A DNA stretch of 64,000 nucleotides from Cryptomeria japonica. Taxonomy: Eukaryota; Streptophyta; Pinopsida; Cupressales; Cupressaceae. This document shows positions 12,556 through 24,957 of this stretch, in pieces; the first letter of the stretch is position 1, and every line of letters starts with the position of its first letter. Position numbers and translations under genes: made by a program. The stretch spans positions 549,290,488 through 549,354,487 of the forward strand of contig NC_081412.1 in NCBI RefSeq assembly GCF_030272615.1, written 5' to 3'. Under the pieces are notes generated by a model that did no database searches, was not told the DNA's origin, and worked only from the letters and a program-made list of their open reading frames with translations.

Positions 12556-12750
12556 TTATGAATCCCCGTGTCCTCATATACAAATACATTATATATTATC
12601 AGTAAAACTACATCAATTTCATCATGTACAAATACATCCTATATCATCAATAAAACTACATCAATGTCGTCATATAAAAATACATTATATATCATCAACA
12701 CAACTACAACAGTGTCATCATGTACAAGTACATCAATGCATCCTACTATC
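12556..12750 (+). repeat. 48-bp minisatellite, about four units
   Basis: Units begin near 12556, 12604, 12652 and 12700. Each carries a CATCA(T/A)GT...ACAAATACAT theme. Because 48 is a multiple of three, the plus strand reads as a 16-residue repeat (ISSCTNTSYIINKTTS type) inside a 64-codon ORF. There is no signal or known domain, and I regard the ORF as a by-product of the repeat. Confidence 0.8.
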
Positions 12751-13002
12751 AAGCTATCCTAGATACACAACTAATACATGCACCTCTAATATCCTTGCTC
12801 CATAACATTGAGTTCCAACAACTAATACTCTCAAAGATACCTACATTACAATATTATAAAAAGTGACTGTATTAAAGAAAGAATACTGACTAAGAGTAAT
12901 TGAACAATGAAAGTAGCATGAACTCCAATGTTGGATGCATTGACATTGTAACCTTATGTCCTAATCCAAGCTTGTGTAGAGCAGTTCCTACATATAAATC
13001 AA

Positions 13003-13800
13003 GACCTACATTTGTTAATAATTGTTATAAAACATAATCAATGCGAACAACAAAGTTTAATGATCATTCTTTGAAATGAAAATAAGGCAATCCTAATAAA
13101 AATAGGAAATCCCTAATGAACCATAGGGATGTTATTATTAATAACATATTATACCTTCCATTCCTTAGAGTCTCCAACCAAAAGAACAACTTCACTTCTT
13201 TGATAAATCACATGAGTATACCATGAAGATCCCTCCTTATGAATTATATCAAATGTACCCATAATGTTCAACCAAAATGTTGATGCAATAGTATTGTCCA
13301 TTAAAAAGACCTATATTTGTTAAGAATTGTTAAGGAACACACACAACATGAACAACAAAGTTTTGTGATCATTCTTTGAAATCAAATGCACGATAATAAA
13401 TCAAGAGGTAGGAATATACCATGAACATCCCCTTGTATTAATTACATCGAATGTACCCACAATGTTCAAGCAAAATGTTGACGCAATAGTATTGTCCATC
13501 AAAAAGGCCTAAATTTGTTAAGAATTATTAAGAAACATAAACAACATGAACAACATAGTTTTATGATCATTCTTTGAAATGAAATGCATGATAATAAATC
13601 AAGAGGTAGGAGTATACCATGAACATCCCTCTATATGGATTACATTGAATGTACCCACAATGTTCAAGCAAAATTTTGATGCAATAGTATTATCCATCAA
13701 AAATGCCTACATTTGTTAGGAATTGTCAAGAAATGTAAACAATATTATCAAAAAAAATTATGATCATTCTTTGAAATAAAATTAAATATGAATAAGACAT
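13003..13800. repeat. Diverged tandem array, about 199-bp unit
   Basis: The phrase CCTACATTTGTTA or a close variant recurs near 13003, 13308, 13507 and 13705. The two latter steps are about 199 bp and the first is about 105 bp longer. Each unit also holds GATCATTCTTTGAAAT and AATAGTATTGTCCAT. No protein coding or RNA-gene signature is visible. Confidence 0.8.
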
Positions 13801-14347
13801 GGAAATTGTCATACTTTCCCCATTTGGTATGAGATAGATATACTAGTCAAGTGTGCTTGAAGGATCATCTCTTAGCTTAAGAGTGTCTAGTATTGCTTCA
13901 TGATCGGCTCTACTAATTGTCCATAGTTATGTTATCCTTAGTTTGGCATGATGCTTCAATAACATAACATTTGTTGCTATAAGAAAGCTTGAATACATAA
14001 TAATAGTTTTGTGTTTCTCATAGTCTTCAAATGTAGGTATGTCATTCTTTCTAATCATATATGTTCACATCTAAGTTCCAAAAATAATAACTAAACTGGT
14101 AGGATATATGAACCCGTCATCATCTATCATTGATTGTGTTCGCTTCTGCATTCCCTATACACATCGTGCCAACTAGTAGTCTGATCTCTCTTCATTCCCT
14201 TATGGTGCAACAACTATAAAAACATGTCCCAAGTGGCTATAGAAGATCTCAAAGATGGTCATAATCAAGTTAACTTTTCATGTCATCATGTAATGAGGAT
14301 ATTTCTTGAGATAAAGGAGTTAGATACTATGGAATCCAATTATCTAG

Positions 14348-14990
14348 TTTTGATAGTAGGAAAACAACAATGCAGGAAAACTGAGAGTGGGGGGTCAATC
14401 AGTTTTCACCAAACTCAACCAAATTAATAGCAACTTCAGATCTAATTAGGAACAACAATAACACACATAATCACCAACCACATCAACAACACAAATAACA
14501 CATGGATTTTTGACGTGGAAAACCCGGTCAAGGGAAAAACCATTGTGGGAACCTACCCATAGTAAGATGATACTCTATAGTAGTATGTTAAAATATTACA
14601 ATGGGGAATGCACATGCATTTAGGGACATTGCCTAGAGTTCACTGCTCAAAACAACAAAGGGCTACAACCCTGGGAAGACTCAATGCCTTACAAAGATCA
14701 GACAACAATCTGGATTACATGAACTAAAAGAATAGCATCACCCAATGCCTACTTATAGTTTTGGTTTATAAGCACACTATCTGCACAACAACTCTTCTTA
14801 GCTCTTCCACACTTCTGAATGATAGGTTCACTTATTCGCACATACAATAACCTCTCAAATCACAAATACAACTGTAGACACACAACTAACATGATTACAT
14901 CACATATCCACACATTACAGCAATATTTGCAATTCTTGCAATATCAACAGTATCTTGCCCATCAAATAATTTAATATTTCACCAAATTGA
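14348..14990 (-). repeat. Truncated copia LTR, same family as 6025-7338
   Basis: Strong similarity to the first ~450 bp of the solo LTR at 6025 (shared AACAACAATGCAGGAAAACT, GACGTGGAAAAC, GGGAACCTACCCA blocks in the same order), then decreasing. The far end is missing and no target-site duplication is visible. It abuts the LINE ORF1 remains on its right. Confidence 0.65.
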
Positions 14991-14994
14991 TGGT

Positions 14995-15907
14995 AGGAGG
15001 AGGATTTCAGGATGGCAATAGGTGGGTTTCAGCGGGATCTGTAACTGGATTTTTCCAAGGTCAGTCGAATGATGGAGCCCCCAAACCAGTTGACAATGCA
15101 GAAAAGTGGAGAGAAGATAACTCGAAAGATGGTGGGGACCTAAATATGGGGTTTTAGGTGGATCCGGATGATGGGACCCCTAAGGCGGGCTTTGAAAATT
15201 GTCCCTGCAAAAATGGGGAATCATGGGATCCTCAATCAAACCATAAGATCACAGGTGCTACGGAGCATTCCTTCCTGTCTAGATATGTTTGATGCCTTTT
15301 TGAAATGGTTCATTTATGGGTGAGACTCCCAGGGCTTCCTTTGGAGTATTGGCATGAGCATATCTTTAAGAGTATAGGCGGAGTTTCTGGTGAGCTTCTC
15401 TCAATTGACCCTATCACTTCTACAAGGAAGAGAATGGTTTATGCTAGATTATGTGTGCGGGTCGGCTGATCTAAGGATCTTCCTTCTTTGGTTGAACTTG
15501 TTTCAAAGTTGGGTTCACTTTTTCAGGCCATTGAATATGAATCTCTACCCTTTGTCTATTTTTTGTGTAAGAAGGCTAAACAATGGGCAAAGAAATGTCC
15601 TCGAAATATTAAGAAAGATGAAGAGAGAAATAAAGGCCCTAGGATGTGGAAACCTAAACCTAGGGTGATTGGAGGTCAGGACAACCAGGAAGATAATAAG
15701 CTTCCTAAAGTACCTAATGAGATTCTAGAGAATGACAAAGATGGGATGAAAATTCATCAACCTATGCAAAACAATGAGGCTAAGGAGAAAGGCCAGGAGA
15801 ACAAAGTTGATGGTATAGAAAATTTACAACAGGTGCCAAATAATGAAGCTAAGGAGAAGAGCCAAGAGATTGATATTCAAGGTGATGAGATTGTGCAGAA
15901 GGAATGA
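14995..15907 (+). pseudogene. LINE ORF1 (DUF4283 / zinc-knuckle type), broken
   Basis: Reading through stops and frame changes gives the typical plant L1 ORF1 order. A DUF4283-like segment comes first (15320-15460, with VRLPGLPLEYW and STRKRMVYARLCVRVG), then a degenerate CCHC_4 knuckle (about 15548-15603, FVYFLCKKAKQWAKKCPRN), then a Lys/Glu/Asn/Gln-rich tail open from 15488 to 15907. In such elements ORF1 binds the LINE RNA. The N-terminus is degraded or displaced by the LTR fragment on the left. ORF2 follows in the same orientation. Confidence 0.7.
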
Positions 15908-16521
15908 GGAAATAGTTTGGGAGACCAAAGTACTAATATGGTTGATAATGAAGAAAAGTTTAAGGGGGATGACTTGGAGGAAGGTGAGCTTCCAAATAAG
16001 GCTGGATCTAGAAGTGTTTCACCATATAATAGAAGGTATGAGGCTGAGGAGGGACAAAATAGCCCTATATGAACCTTTAAGGACCATCAATCTTCATTGA
16101 TGTTAGGCTCTTCTTTTGGATATATGGTTTCAGGCTTACTGAATATATCTAATCTTGAGGAATCTTCAACCCAAAACTCTAATGGTATCCTCTTTGATCT
16201 GGATTAGAATGTCGTCATTTCGGATATGCATTAATCTCCAAGGGAAGAGCATAGTAAAGAAGAAAAAGAGAACATAAGCCTGGATGAGATTGATTTTGAT
16301 GATGACATGACCTATACCAAAGTGGAGAAGAAGAAAAAAATGTAGTAGAAGTATGGTGTTGGTGTTTCTACTCACAACAGAGTAAAAGCATATTGCGGGC
16401 CTCCTCAAAGTGCAAGTAGGAAATCTAATAGATGGAAAAGAGAACAGGAATGTTTGCAAAATATTGTGGATGGGTCATAGAGGACAATCCATGAAATTAT
16501 TTTTCAATCTCCTAGTAAGAA
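15908..16521 (+). other. Linker between LINE ORF1 and ORF2
   Basis: Charged, stop-containing remains of the ORF1 tail reading into the ORF2 start. No separate gene is visible. Confidence 0.5.
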
Positions 16522-16701
16522 ATGAAGATACTCTCCTCGAATATTATAGGTCTTAATAGTTGTCATAAACAGGATATTGTTCGTAATTTTTCTAGGGACC
16601 ATAAACTGGATATTTTGCTTATTCAAGAAACTAAAATGCCAAAGGAGAGAGTTGAGACACTTAAGTTTTTCAAGTTTTGTGATTCCCTAGGTAGTAGTTC
16701 T
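16522..16701 (+). pseudogene. LINE ORF2, endonuclease N-terminus (split)
   Basis: An ATG at 16522 opens MKILSSNIIGLNS and the QET motif of APE-type endonucleases (LLIQETKMPKE), then DSLGSSS at the break. The frame continues exactly at 29583 when the LARD-like insert and one GTTCT copy are removed. The enzyme nicks target DNA to prime reverse transcription. Without the downstream half this piece is inert. Confidence 0.85.
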
Positions 16702-19700
16702 TGTTGCAACTCATTAAATTTGAGTCAAGTTTTGAGGCCCAATTCAAAGTTTTGATCTGCATTTCTAAATGATCATAAAATGAGTCAGTTTGAATGGCCT
16801 AGTTACAGAGAGGGTAAAATGGAGCCAACTGATTTTCAAAGGGTAAGGCTTGGAAACTTGTTGTACACCTTTCATTTGACCTATGCAGTGATGTGTAACT
16901 TTCAGATTTTAGTTTGGATTAATTTACTAGGTACCCATTTCAAGGGGTGAGCTGAAAGTGCATTTTAGGTCCAAATGCAGATTTTACCAAGTAGCCTAAT
17001 TTGAGCGCTTATATCTTTTTCGCCATTGATCTTCATGGTAAAATTAAAAATGGATTCAATTCTATGCATAAATGTGAGTCAGCATGCAAATTTTCAAGTT
17101 TTTATGAATCCATTTGCTAAGTTTTCAAAGCTCAATCCGTTTGCAGTTTGTTGTTTGACTAGCTCCTGAAAGTTGCCCCAGTGAATGTCATGTCAGAATG
17201 TTTATTCCGGGATATTTTTGATATAAAATACAAGCTATGTTTCAAATTTTGAGCTTCTAACAATTCGTTTGATCAGTTTTCAAAAGGGTTTCTTGAGCTT
17301 TTTTATTCAATGTTTCATACTTTCATTACCGCATCAGTTAAAGTAGCCATTTTCATAAGCGTACCATTTGCACCCTGTCAGACTTTTGGTCAAAATGAGT
17401 ATTAAAATATTTTATATGTACTTAAAGGTACCTATGCCTCAAATTTTAGGGTCTACAGAGATCGTTTGATATTTTTAAGAAAGGCATCATGAGTTGCCTG
17501 CGCATTGACTTCATCAAGTCCACAGTGCCGACAAAGCCAGTTGGTCATTTTTTACAATTAATATCTCTTCACTCAGGATTCATCTAGAGAAACCATTTGG
17601 TAGAGTTCATGCTTGTATATCAGGGTACATTCCTATCAGATGGCGAGGTCTAGAAAGGTGTTTTGACTGGTTTGAAAATTTTGTCTTCACGATTAAATGC
17701 GAAAATGTGGCGCAAGTGCCTAAAAGTTGCAAAACTCAATTTAATGATCTGAAAATGGTGCCGATCAATTCCAAAGGTGTGTTTAAGGTTTCTGAAGCAT
17801 TACAAAGGTCAGTTGCATGAAAATGAAAAAAAATTTAGTCGGACCCACTTTGAGGCCCGACCTGGCTCATGCTCGTGTATTGATTTTATTGGCGACTTGG
17901 CTCACTGCGAGAATTCCAGAATATCTAAATTTGGATTGTGATCATGAGACATGTTATAAGATTGATGATGATAAAGACCAACTCAATGGTAGTGGTAATG
18001 GAGAAAAATTAATTTACAAGGGCTCTCCATGAACTCAAAGTCTTTCAGAAAAAAGGGGAGATAAAAGCTTTAGATTCATATCAAAGAGATCTTCACAAAG
18101 AGGGAGAACAGTTTAGTGGGAAATGCTAATATTGGATTGTTGTAAATGACAACAACAAAAAAAACTTTCAAACAGTAACATTGATAGCAATTTAGATAGC
18201 AAAAACTCAAACCAAGATCTTAAGATTAAGAGTGAAGAAAAACTTATAAAACCATTTACCGTAGTGAAACATGTAAAATCTGAAGATGAAACTGAAGAAG
18301 TTTGTAAAATTGAGACTAATGCACATCCAGTAGATGAAATTTATGTTGTAAAAGAAGTTGTTGTAGTCAAGTTCAATGTTGAGGATGAGCTTATGGGCAA
18401 AGGTCATTTTATCTTCCAAGCAATGCAATTGCCAGCAGCAAACCAGTCAATATTTCCTAGTTGTTAAGCCTTGTGAGATCTATCTATTTCTATTGATGTT
18501 TTCATAGGCATGGATCTCGAGGTAGGAGAGTTTTGCAGAGAATGGACGGCTTAACTAGTGAGCAGGTTGCAGAGGATCCGACGAAGCGCGTTGTTTCACA
18601 AAGCGGAGATGCTCGTCGGTTAAGCTTTGCCAAATAGCGAAGTGTTAAAGAGCCTACAGGTTCCATAAAGATCCACAGTCAGCATTAATTTGCAAGCCAA
18701 AGATGCTTGAGAGTTAAACCCTACAAAATAGTGAAAAGCTCAGGAAAGAGTGAGTTAAAGATCAAGCATGTTCCAAGGAGATTGACGACGCGCGTGATTT
18801 CAGAGCCCGAAGATGCACATTCATTATCCATTGTGAAACATCGAAAGATGACGTGGTCATCCAGGTGGCAAGTCCAGCTCGCGGGTCCTGCTGACATGGC
18901 GATGAGGTGGCACTGAGGTGTTGCTGAAGTGGCAATGATGTGGCAGACAGGTGGTGTACATGTGGCAGTGATGAGGCAGTGAGGTGGTAGATTGATGAGA
19001 TGTCATCTGAGGTGGCACCCAGTGGACCCTATCAGCGAATCAAAGACTACCACATGGCAAGGTGTCAAGCGCAAAAAATGGATGAAAAATCAAAATTAAA
19101 TATATAGTTGAAACTATATAAGAAATTTGAAAAATTTAAATGATGGAGGCATAAAAATGGTTAATTCACCCAGAGGTCCATTTTTGCCCAAAATAGAAAG
19201 TATCATATATCACCGGAAATCTCTCGGAATGAGGAATGCAGATATGGAGTTAGTTTCAATAGATATGGGATATTTTGAGAGCAGTTTCCATGGGAAGGAA
19301 GGAGATATTTTTGCAGTTAAGGAAAAAGAAGACACTTGGCAAATTCTGATGAGATTTGATTTTTTTCCCTCCTCTTCTTATTCGCAATTCTTCTCAATTG
19401 TAATGGTTCCAGAATTCTATGAAAAATGCTCCAGATTTCTTGGTTTCCAATTCTGGGTTAGCTTAAAATTTGCAATGTAATGTCTTCTTTCAAGTAATGG
19501 AGTTTTATTTTCATGCTATAGGTGTTTTCTGTTGCAGATTTATATGTATGTAAGGCATACATAAATTCATACAAGATTGTCTCTAGATTTGTATTTCCAT
19601 TTTATTCAAATTAGATCCTCAAGGAGGATGAAATTTGTTATCTCAAGGAGATAGTTGTGATTATTTGCAAGGATTCTTCAAGGAAGGATTTAAATTCTAT

Positions 19701-20257
19701 AATAAATCATGAATAATGGAATATAGTTTCAAGATTTGATGATTTTGTGAATGATCTTAGTAATGCATTCATGCAAGGCATTAATGCAGGAATACTTAAT
19801 AATGAAGATGGATTTGCAATAGAAGTTTTCATCTATAGTTTGATATGTGACTCTGTTGCCCTTGGATAAGGCACTGATCTTGCAATTGAAGGGATTCTCA
19901 AACAATTTAAAATCAAATCAGAATATCTATCTTTATTTCATGTTCTGTGGGAATGTTTCATCCATCTCATGCTTCAACTTAGTTGAGATGTCAATGTGGA
20001 TCTAGCCCATCTATAGTAACCTCCTAGTTGTTAAGCCTTGTGAGATCTATCTGTTTCTATTGGTGCCGCCATAGGTGTGTAATAGGTTTAATTTTAAGCA
20101 TCAAAGGTATACCCGCCTAGGTTTTGCAGAGCTAAAGAGTAGAAGGATTCATATCCTTGTCGTGTTGTCCAAGCCCTGAGGTTCTTCATAGATTGAATTG
20201 GCTACTGCATTGATCAATTGTAGGTATACTTGGGTTAACCAATTTTGATGAACAACA
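16702..20257 (+). repeat. 5' LTR of the LARD-like element
   Basis: 3556 bp. A TATATAAG box at 19115-19122 suggests about 2.4 kb of U3. Before it lies a degenerate GTGGCA/GAGGTGGCA repeat (about 18895-19020). In the first 120 bp I count roughly nine mismatches to the 3' LTR, so the insertion is not recent. A 737-bp segment present in the 3' copy (27086-27822) is replaced here by about 50 bp (18458-18508) that copy the LTR's own end (20023-20075). The open stretch 19127-19480 occurs in both LTRs (28446-28799) with few amino-acid changes; no known domain. Confidence 0.85.
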
Positions 20258-20261
20258 AAAA

Positions 20262-20279
20262 TGGTGACTCTGCTAGGGA
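20262..20279 (+). other. Primer binding site of the LARD-like element
   Basis: TGGTGACTCTGCTAGGGA starts four bases after the LTR end and begins with the TGG complementary to a tRNA CCA tail. I do not assign the tRNA. A second partial copy (TGGCGACTCTG) occurs near 20829. Confidence 0.65.
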
Positions 20280-21222
20280 AGCTGAATAGAAATAGCCTAA
20301 TTTCATCCAGCCAGTCTATCCATTGTATATGCACAGAGTTGAAAATGTCTTTTATGGTTGAGGAATTTAGTATTATGTTTTGTGGTTGTAATGGTGTTGT
20401 TTGCTATCAGAGAAAGTTTCTTGTGAAGAATTAGAGAAAATATACATTGTTGAGAGTTGTAAGAAGTCCTTACAGTTGTTTATGAATTCTTCCCAATGTC
20501 ATAATTGAGTGGCAACTCTAGTCTCTGTACCGGTGCTTGTAGGAAGTTTGTATTCCAAGATTTTCACAAGATTAGTAGATAATCTGATGAGTCATATTAA
20601 GATGCAAATAATTAAATTAGTTGTATGCTCAGACATGGTGCTTTCATCATAAAAGCTTGAGAAGAAAAGTGCAGTATAAAGATACACATAGATTTGGTGT
20701 TGATTTTCCCAGATCTATATGTGAATAGCCTGGACTGAATTGGTTGCAGCGAGATTGAAGGAGGAAATATAGAATTGAATTTGTGTTGAATGGTATTCTG
20801 CTGTTAAAAATGTCCTCTATACGAAAATGGCGACTCTGAGGTAAAAGACAGTGCTAAAAGTTGAAATAAATGCTCAGATCTATAAGTCCTACAGCTGCAA
20901 ACACCCAGGTATTTTTAGAAGTTTCAATGCAAGACATTTGTTCTGAAAATTTGAATGAGTAGAATAGTTTTCCCATTAAGTGAATAGCACTAGTAAAGAG
21001 GGAAAAAGATGAATTACAAGTCCACTTGCATATCTATTTTGTTGAATATCTATCTTATATGTTTTCTTGTGATATGCAAGTATCCATGAGTTTTATGTCA
21101 AAAAGTGAAGAAGATAAATCTATAGCTTGACATATTTATAAGTTGTTGAATTTTTGGTGAGGTTGTGTATGAAGCTTGAGAAGTCATAATGTGTAGTCAA
21201 TTAGTTTAGCCCCAATCTTATT
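20280..21222 (+). other. Leader of the LARD-like element
   Basis: About 940 bp of AT-rich sequence between PBS and gag. No ORF of note. It contains the second PBS-like string at about 20829. Confidence 0.5.
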
Positions 21223-24200
21223 CACATATGACCATGTCCACTAAACTAGAACAACCATGTGATAGGAAAGGTTTCAGTATGAAGTATTATGCTACTCTAA
21301 ATTTTGAAGGTATTTCGGGTTCCCAAATCCCATACCCACAGAAATTAGAAAGTATTTTCCCATATTTAGTGGGAAGAAATCAGAATCAGCATGTCAACAT
21401 TTGAAAAGATTTTCATATTTGATGGGAGAATTTGAAATTTGTCAAGAAGATGTGTGCATGAAGTTATTTGTCCAATCATTGAAAGAGGATGCAAGGGATT
21501 GGTTCTCTTTTTTGCCAGTAGATTATATTTCCTCATGGGAGGAATTGATTTCAGATTTCATAGACCAATTTGCTGAAAAGGTGAGTGATTATGATTTGCT
21601 GAAAGAATTCACGTATATACTGTAGTCACATAAATCTGTCCACTTAATTAAATGAATACTTAGTATTTATTTGATTATTTAACCATCAATTAATAATTAA
21701 TTAAATTAATATATTTAATTAATTCATCTTAACCCTATTCTCCTATTAATTAAATAAATTATTCAATTTATTTGATTTAATTCACTTAACCAAATTCAGA
21801 CCATTAATTAAATAAATAAATCATATTTATTTAATTAAATCTTCTCTCACATTTAAATAAATTAATATTTATTTAAAACCCCCAAAATCCCACCTCTCAC
21901 ATTTAAATAAATAAATCATTTATTTAAATCACCTTTATTCTCCACCCACTTGCATTTTCCTACAAATGCAAGTTGCACAATTATTTTAAATAAATAATTT
22001 ATTTAAATCACCTTTATCCTCCACCCACTTGTATTTTCCTACAAAAGCAAGTTGCACAACTATTTTAAATAAATTATTTATTTAAAATCCTATTTATCCT
22101 CACCCACTTGAAACCTTTAATGGTTTCCCTTAAAGTAGTCAAACTTGATGGCTTTAAAGTCTTCAAACTTGATGGCTTCCTTCTATAGTCTTCTTAAGAC
22201 TTTAATGGTTTTCCTTAAAGTCTTCAAGCCTTTAATGGTTTCCCTCAAAGTCTTCAAGCATTTAAATGCTTTATCTTCTTTTTCTCATTTAAATAAATTA
22301 ATATTTATTTAAATATTTATCCAAATTCAACTTACACCATTTAATTGAAATAAATGATTTTATTTTAATTGAAAATACCAAAATTTCTCCCACTTGCATT
22401 TTCCTACAAAATCCACTTGCATGCCTAAACCCCTTCTAAATTCTTCTAAACCCTTCCTAATTAGCCTAAATCCATCCCTTAAATATTGTCACATTCCTAA
22501 GCAAATTGGAGTCACTTCTCAAAGACTCCAAAGTCTTTGAAAAGCAATTAATGCTTTGTGTGTTCAACAAATTAACCCTCAAAGTCTTGGATAACCTTTG
22601 AAAGCTTCCAACCTTCAACCACTAAATGGCTCAAAGTCTTGGATAACCTTTGAAAGCTTCCAACCTTCAACCACTTAATCCCCAAAGTCTCCAATAACCA
22701 TTAATGGTTAATTCAACCCTCCCACATGGTTAAAACATTTGTTTTGACTCAACCTCTACCCAACCCAAAGGTCTCATCAGGCCATTAATGCTTTGACCAT
22801 GATTATCTCTTAAACATTTGCACAAAGGTTTATCCTTGGATTAACTCTTAATCCAATGGGTAATCCTAATTTAGGCTTGACCCTTACCTTCTAGATAACC
22901 ATGAGGTCTTCTCAGGCCTTTAATGCCTCCAACCTCTTCTCTCAACCCAATCCTATGTTGACACTTGTCACCATTTTATTGGTGCCAATTGTGCACATGG
23001 ATCCCCAACTTTCAAACTTGGCCCTTGATTAAACCATTCAATCTTAACCCTTCATTTCCCTATTTCTTCTATAAATAGAACCCTTCTCCTCAAGCAAAAG
23101 GAGAAGCATTTTTAGAGTATTGTTGTTATACTGGCATTAGCATAGAGCTTTTTCATAGCATCACTATCTACTCTTGCATAGTATTTGCTTATCATATTCA
23201 ACCATCTTGAATCTCCATATGGCATCCATGGCTAGTGCTAAAAGCTAAGAGCTACACTCATTTGGGACTTGGAGAGGAGAGAAACAAGGGAGAAGCATCA
23301 AAAGGCATCGTGGAAGCATCTTAGGGAGGCTCTTCTCCTTTCTTTTATTTTGTTAAACTTCTTTCATGCTTTTTAAAATCTCTCTTGATATGTTTGGAAT
23401 GGTTTTTAGTTCTTTGTTTTGTTTTTATGGTTGAAACTAACTTATTAACATTGAACTTTGTTGTTGCCTTGTCCCCATTTCCATGACATCATATACAAAT
23501 CAAGGAAGATGAATTGATATCAACATTTAATATCAGGTTTTCACAAATATTGTCTAAAATTTCAAGAAAGTATAAGTTTGATGATAAAGTATGTCTGGAT
23601 ATTTATATTAGTTCTTTTGACAAGAAGATAGGTTTCTTATTGAGAAACAAAGAACCCAAAACTTTGTATGAAGCCTTTAACACAGCTAGGGACATTGAAA
23701 ATAATTTGAAATTTGGGATCTCAAAGAGAATTGTATCCGTTGTTGTGTCTTGTCAAAGCGCCTTCAATGGTGAAGTACCATGTGAAGCTGAGAAAATCAT
23801 TCCTTGTCAAAATATGTCGAGCTTTGCTTGTCCTAGTAGTTTTGCTGATATATGTGATTCAAAGTTAAATGAGAGTCAAGAATCTTTGTTGTCAATGCTG
23901 GTTGTCTCTCATAGTAATGATGGAATGATCAGTGGAAAATGTTGTGATAATGTTGATACAAAGATAGATATATATAAAGGATATGTACCATTTGATTTGT
24001 ATGCCAGTTATACTAATTATGTGACTGCAAATTTTCAAGTAAATCATGCATCTCTCAAGGTTAATAATAATGAAATTAATGAGGATGATGGTTATGAGAA
24101 TTCTTATTATTCATCTTGTGAAGATGATATAAGAGGAGATCAAGTTATATACTTTAGTCATGAATCTGAAAACGAAAGTATTTTTGAAGATAAAAATATA

Positions 24201-24275
24201 TGTGGCAGTGCGGATAATGTTTTATTTTCAAATTTAAATGAACCCATATTTGAATGCTTTCAGAATTTGAAGTAG
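21223..24275 (+). pseudogene. Gag of the LARD-like element, split by a solo LTR
   Basis: An ATG near 21223 opens the reading. One frameshift near 21360 leads into the open stretch 21401-21620, which has the Retrotrans_gag signature (LFVQSLKEDARDWFSFLP, then SWEELISDFIDQF). The frame is cut at 21620 and resumes without loss at 23497 once the insert and one TATAC copy are removed. It continues to 24275 (IRFSQILSKISRKY, then a long acidic Asn/Asp/Ser-rich part). No zinc knuckle is seen. Gag forms the particle. No enzyme domains follow. Confidence 0.75.
21621..23491 (+). mobile_element. Solo LTR, 1871 bp, TSD TATAC, inside gag
   Basis: Begins TGTAGTCA and ends TGACATCA, with TATAC at 21616-21620 and 23492-23496. 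TATAAAT at 23070-23076 lies about 420 bp before the end, as expected for U3/R. It is rich in TTAATTAAATAAATA tracts and in repeated CTTTAATGGTTT / AAAGTCTTC phrases (22100-22930). No PBS, PPT or coding sequence, so it is a solo LTR of gypsy type. Removing it restores the gag frame exactly. Confidence 0.93.
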
Positions 24276-24287
24276 CATGAAGAGAAT

Positions 24288-24957
24288 GTGAATGTTGATA
24301 GTATGCTTGAACCGGATATGGAGTTCTTTGTCTTTGATATTAGTGTTCATGGTGCTGATTTCATTATGGAAAATGTTGAGGTTTCCCCTTGTGTTGAACA
24401 AGTTTGTAATGTTGATGTAGTTCTGAACAGCAGTAGCATGTGTTGTGAGAATTTACTTCATGGTGAAGATAAGAGGCATGGGTTGTGTGATGATTACTTT
24501 AGACCACAAATGGAAGTTTTTTCAGGTGGATATAAGTCTGAATGAAAAGGATTTAGCTGAGGATTTGCTTCAGCTAGAGGTATGCATTCTTTTCCATGAA
24601 TGAGATATTGAGGATGCAGATGTGTTAAGTTTGATAAATGGGGATAATATAGAATGTGATCAACATAGTGAAATATCACATCTCGATTGTGATATTTATG
24701 TTCTTTGTTTGCATCAATTAGTTAGTAATGCCCCTCATTCTATGAATTTAAATGATAATAAGGCATGTGTTGATGGGAATTACAATGTTGAGAATGAAAG
24801 ATTTATTTTTGAAATTCAGCATGATGATACCTTTTCAAATGATAGAATTGATTGGGATATTGAAATGTATTGCAGTTTGTGGGAAGGCCTCTATAGTAAT
24901 TTGTCTCATGATTTTACCTTTGTTGAAGTAGTGTGTGATTACAAAGTTCAAAATTAG
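24288..24957 (+). pseudogene. Acidic unknown ORF remains downstream of gag
   Basis: Two open stretches (24288-24545 and 24622-24957) follow the gag stop at 24275. They encode Asp/Glu/Cys/His-rich sequence without any motif I recognise, and probably continue the gag-linked protein after point stops. There is no trace of protease, RT or integrase, which supports non-autonomy. Confidence 0.4.

Larger units (their letters stand above)
9048..14347. other. 5.3 kb without recognisable gene
   Basis: AT-rich DNA with no ORF I would call real. It holds local tandem repeats, listed separately, and a 51-bp dispersed duplication (9128-9178 and 12454-12504, around TTTGTTAGTCTATGCATC). A segment at 11390-12130 has short C/T-rich sentences and a possible minus-strand TATA (CCTTATATTGGG near 11680), which could be an old LTR; I found no matching partner. 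At 9786-9930 there is a short exon-like open stretch of unknown origin. Confidence 0.5.

Noticed and set aside
12437-12805. Plus ORF of 122 codons, Ile/His-rich
   Set aside because: Overlaps the 48-bp minisatellite, whose length being a multiple of three keeps frames open.
16730-20257. Repeat pair 16.7-20.3 kb and 25.3-29.6 kb as a segmental duplication
   Set aside because: Target-site duplication, inverted LTR ends, PBS and the gag between them show they are the LTRs of one element.
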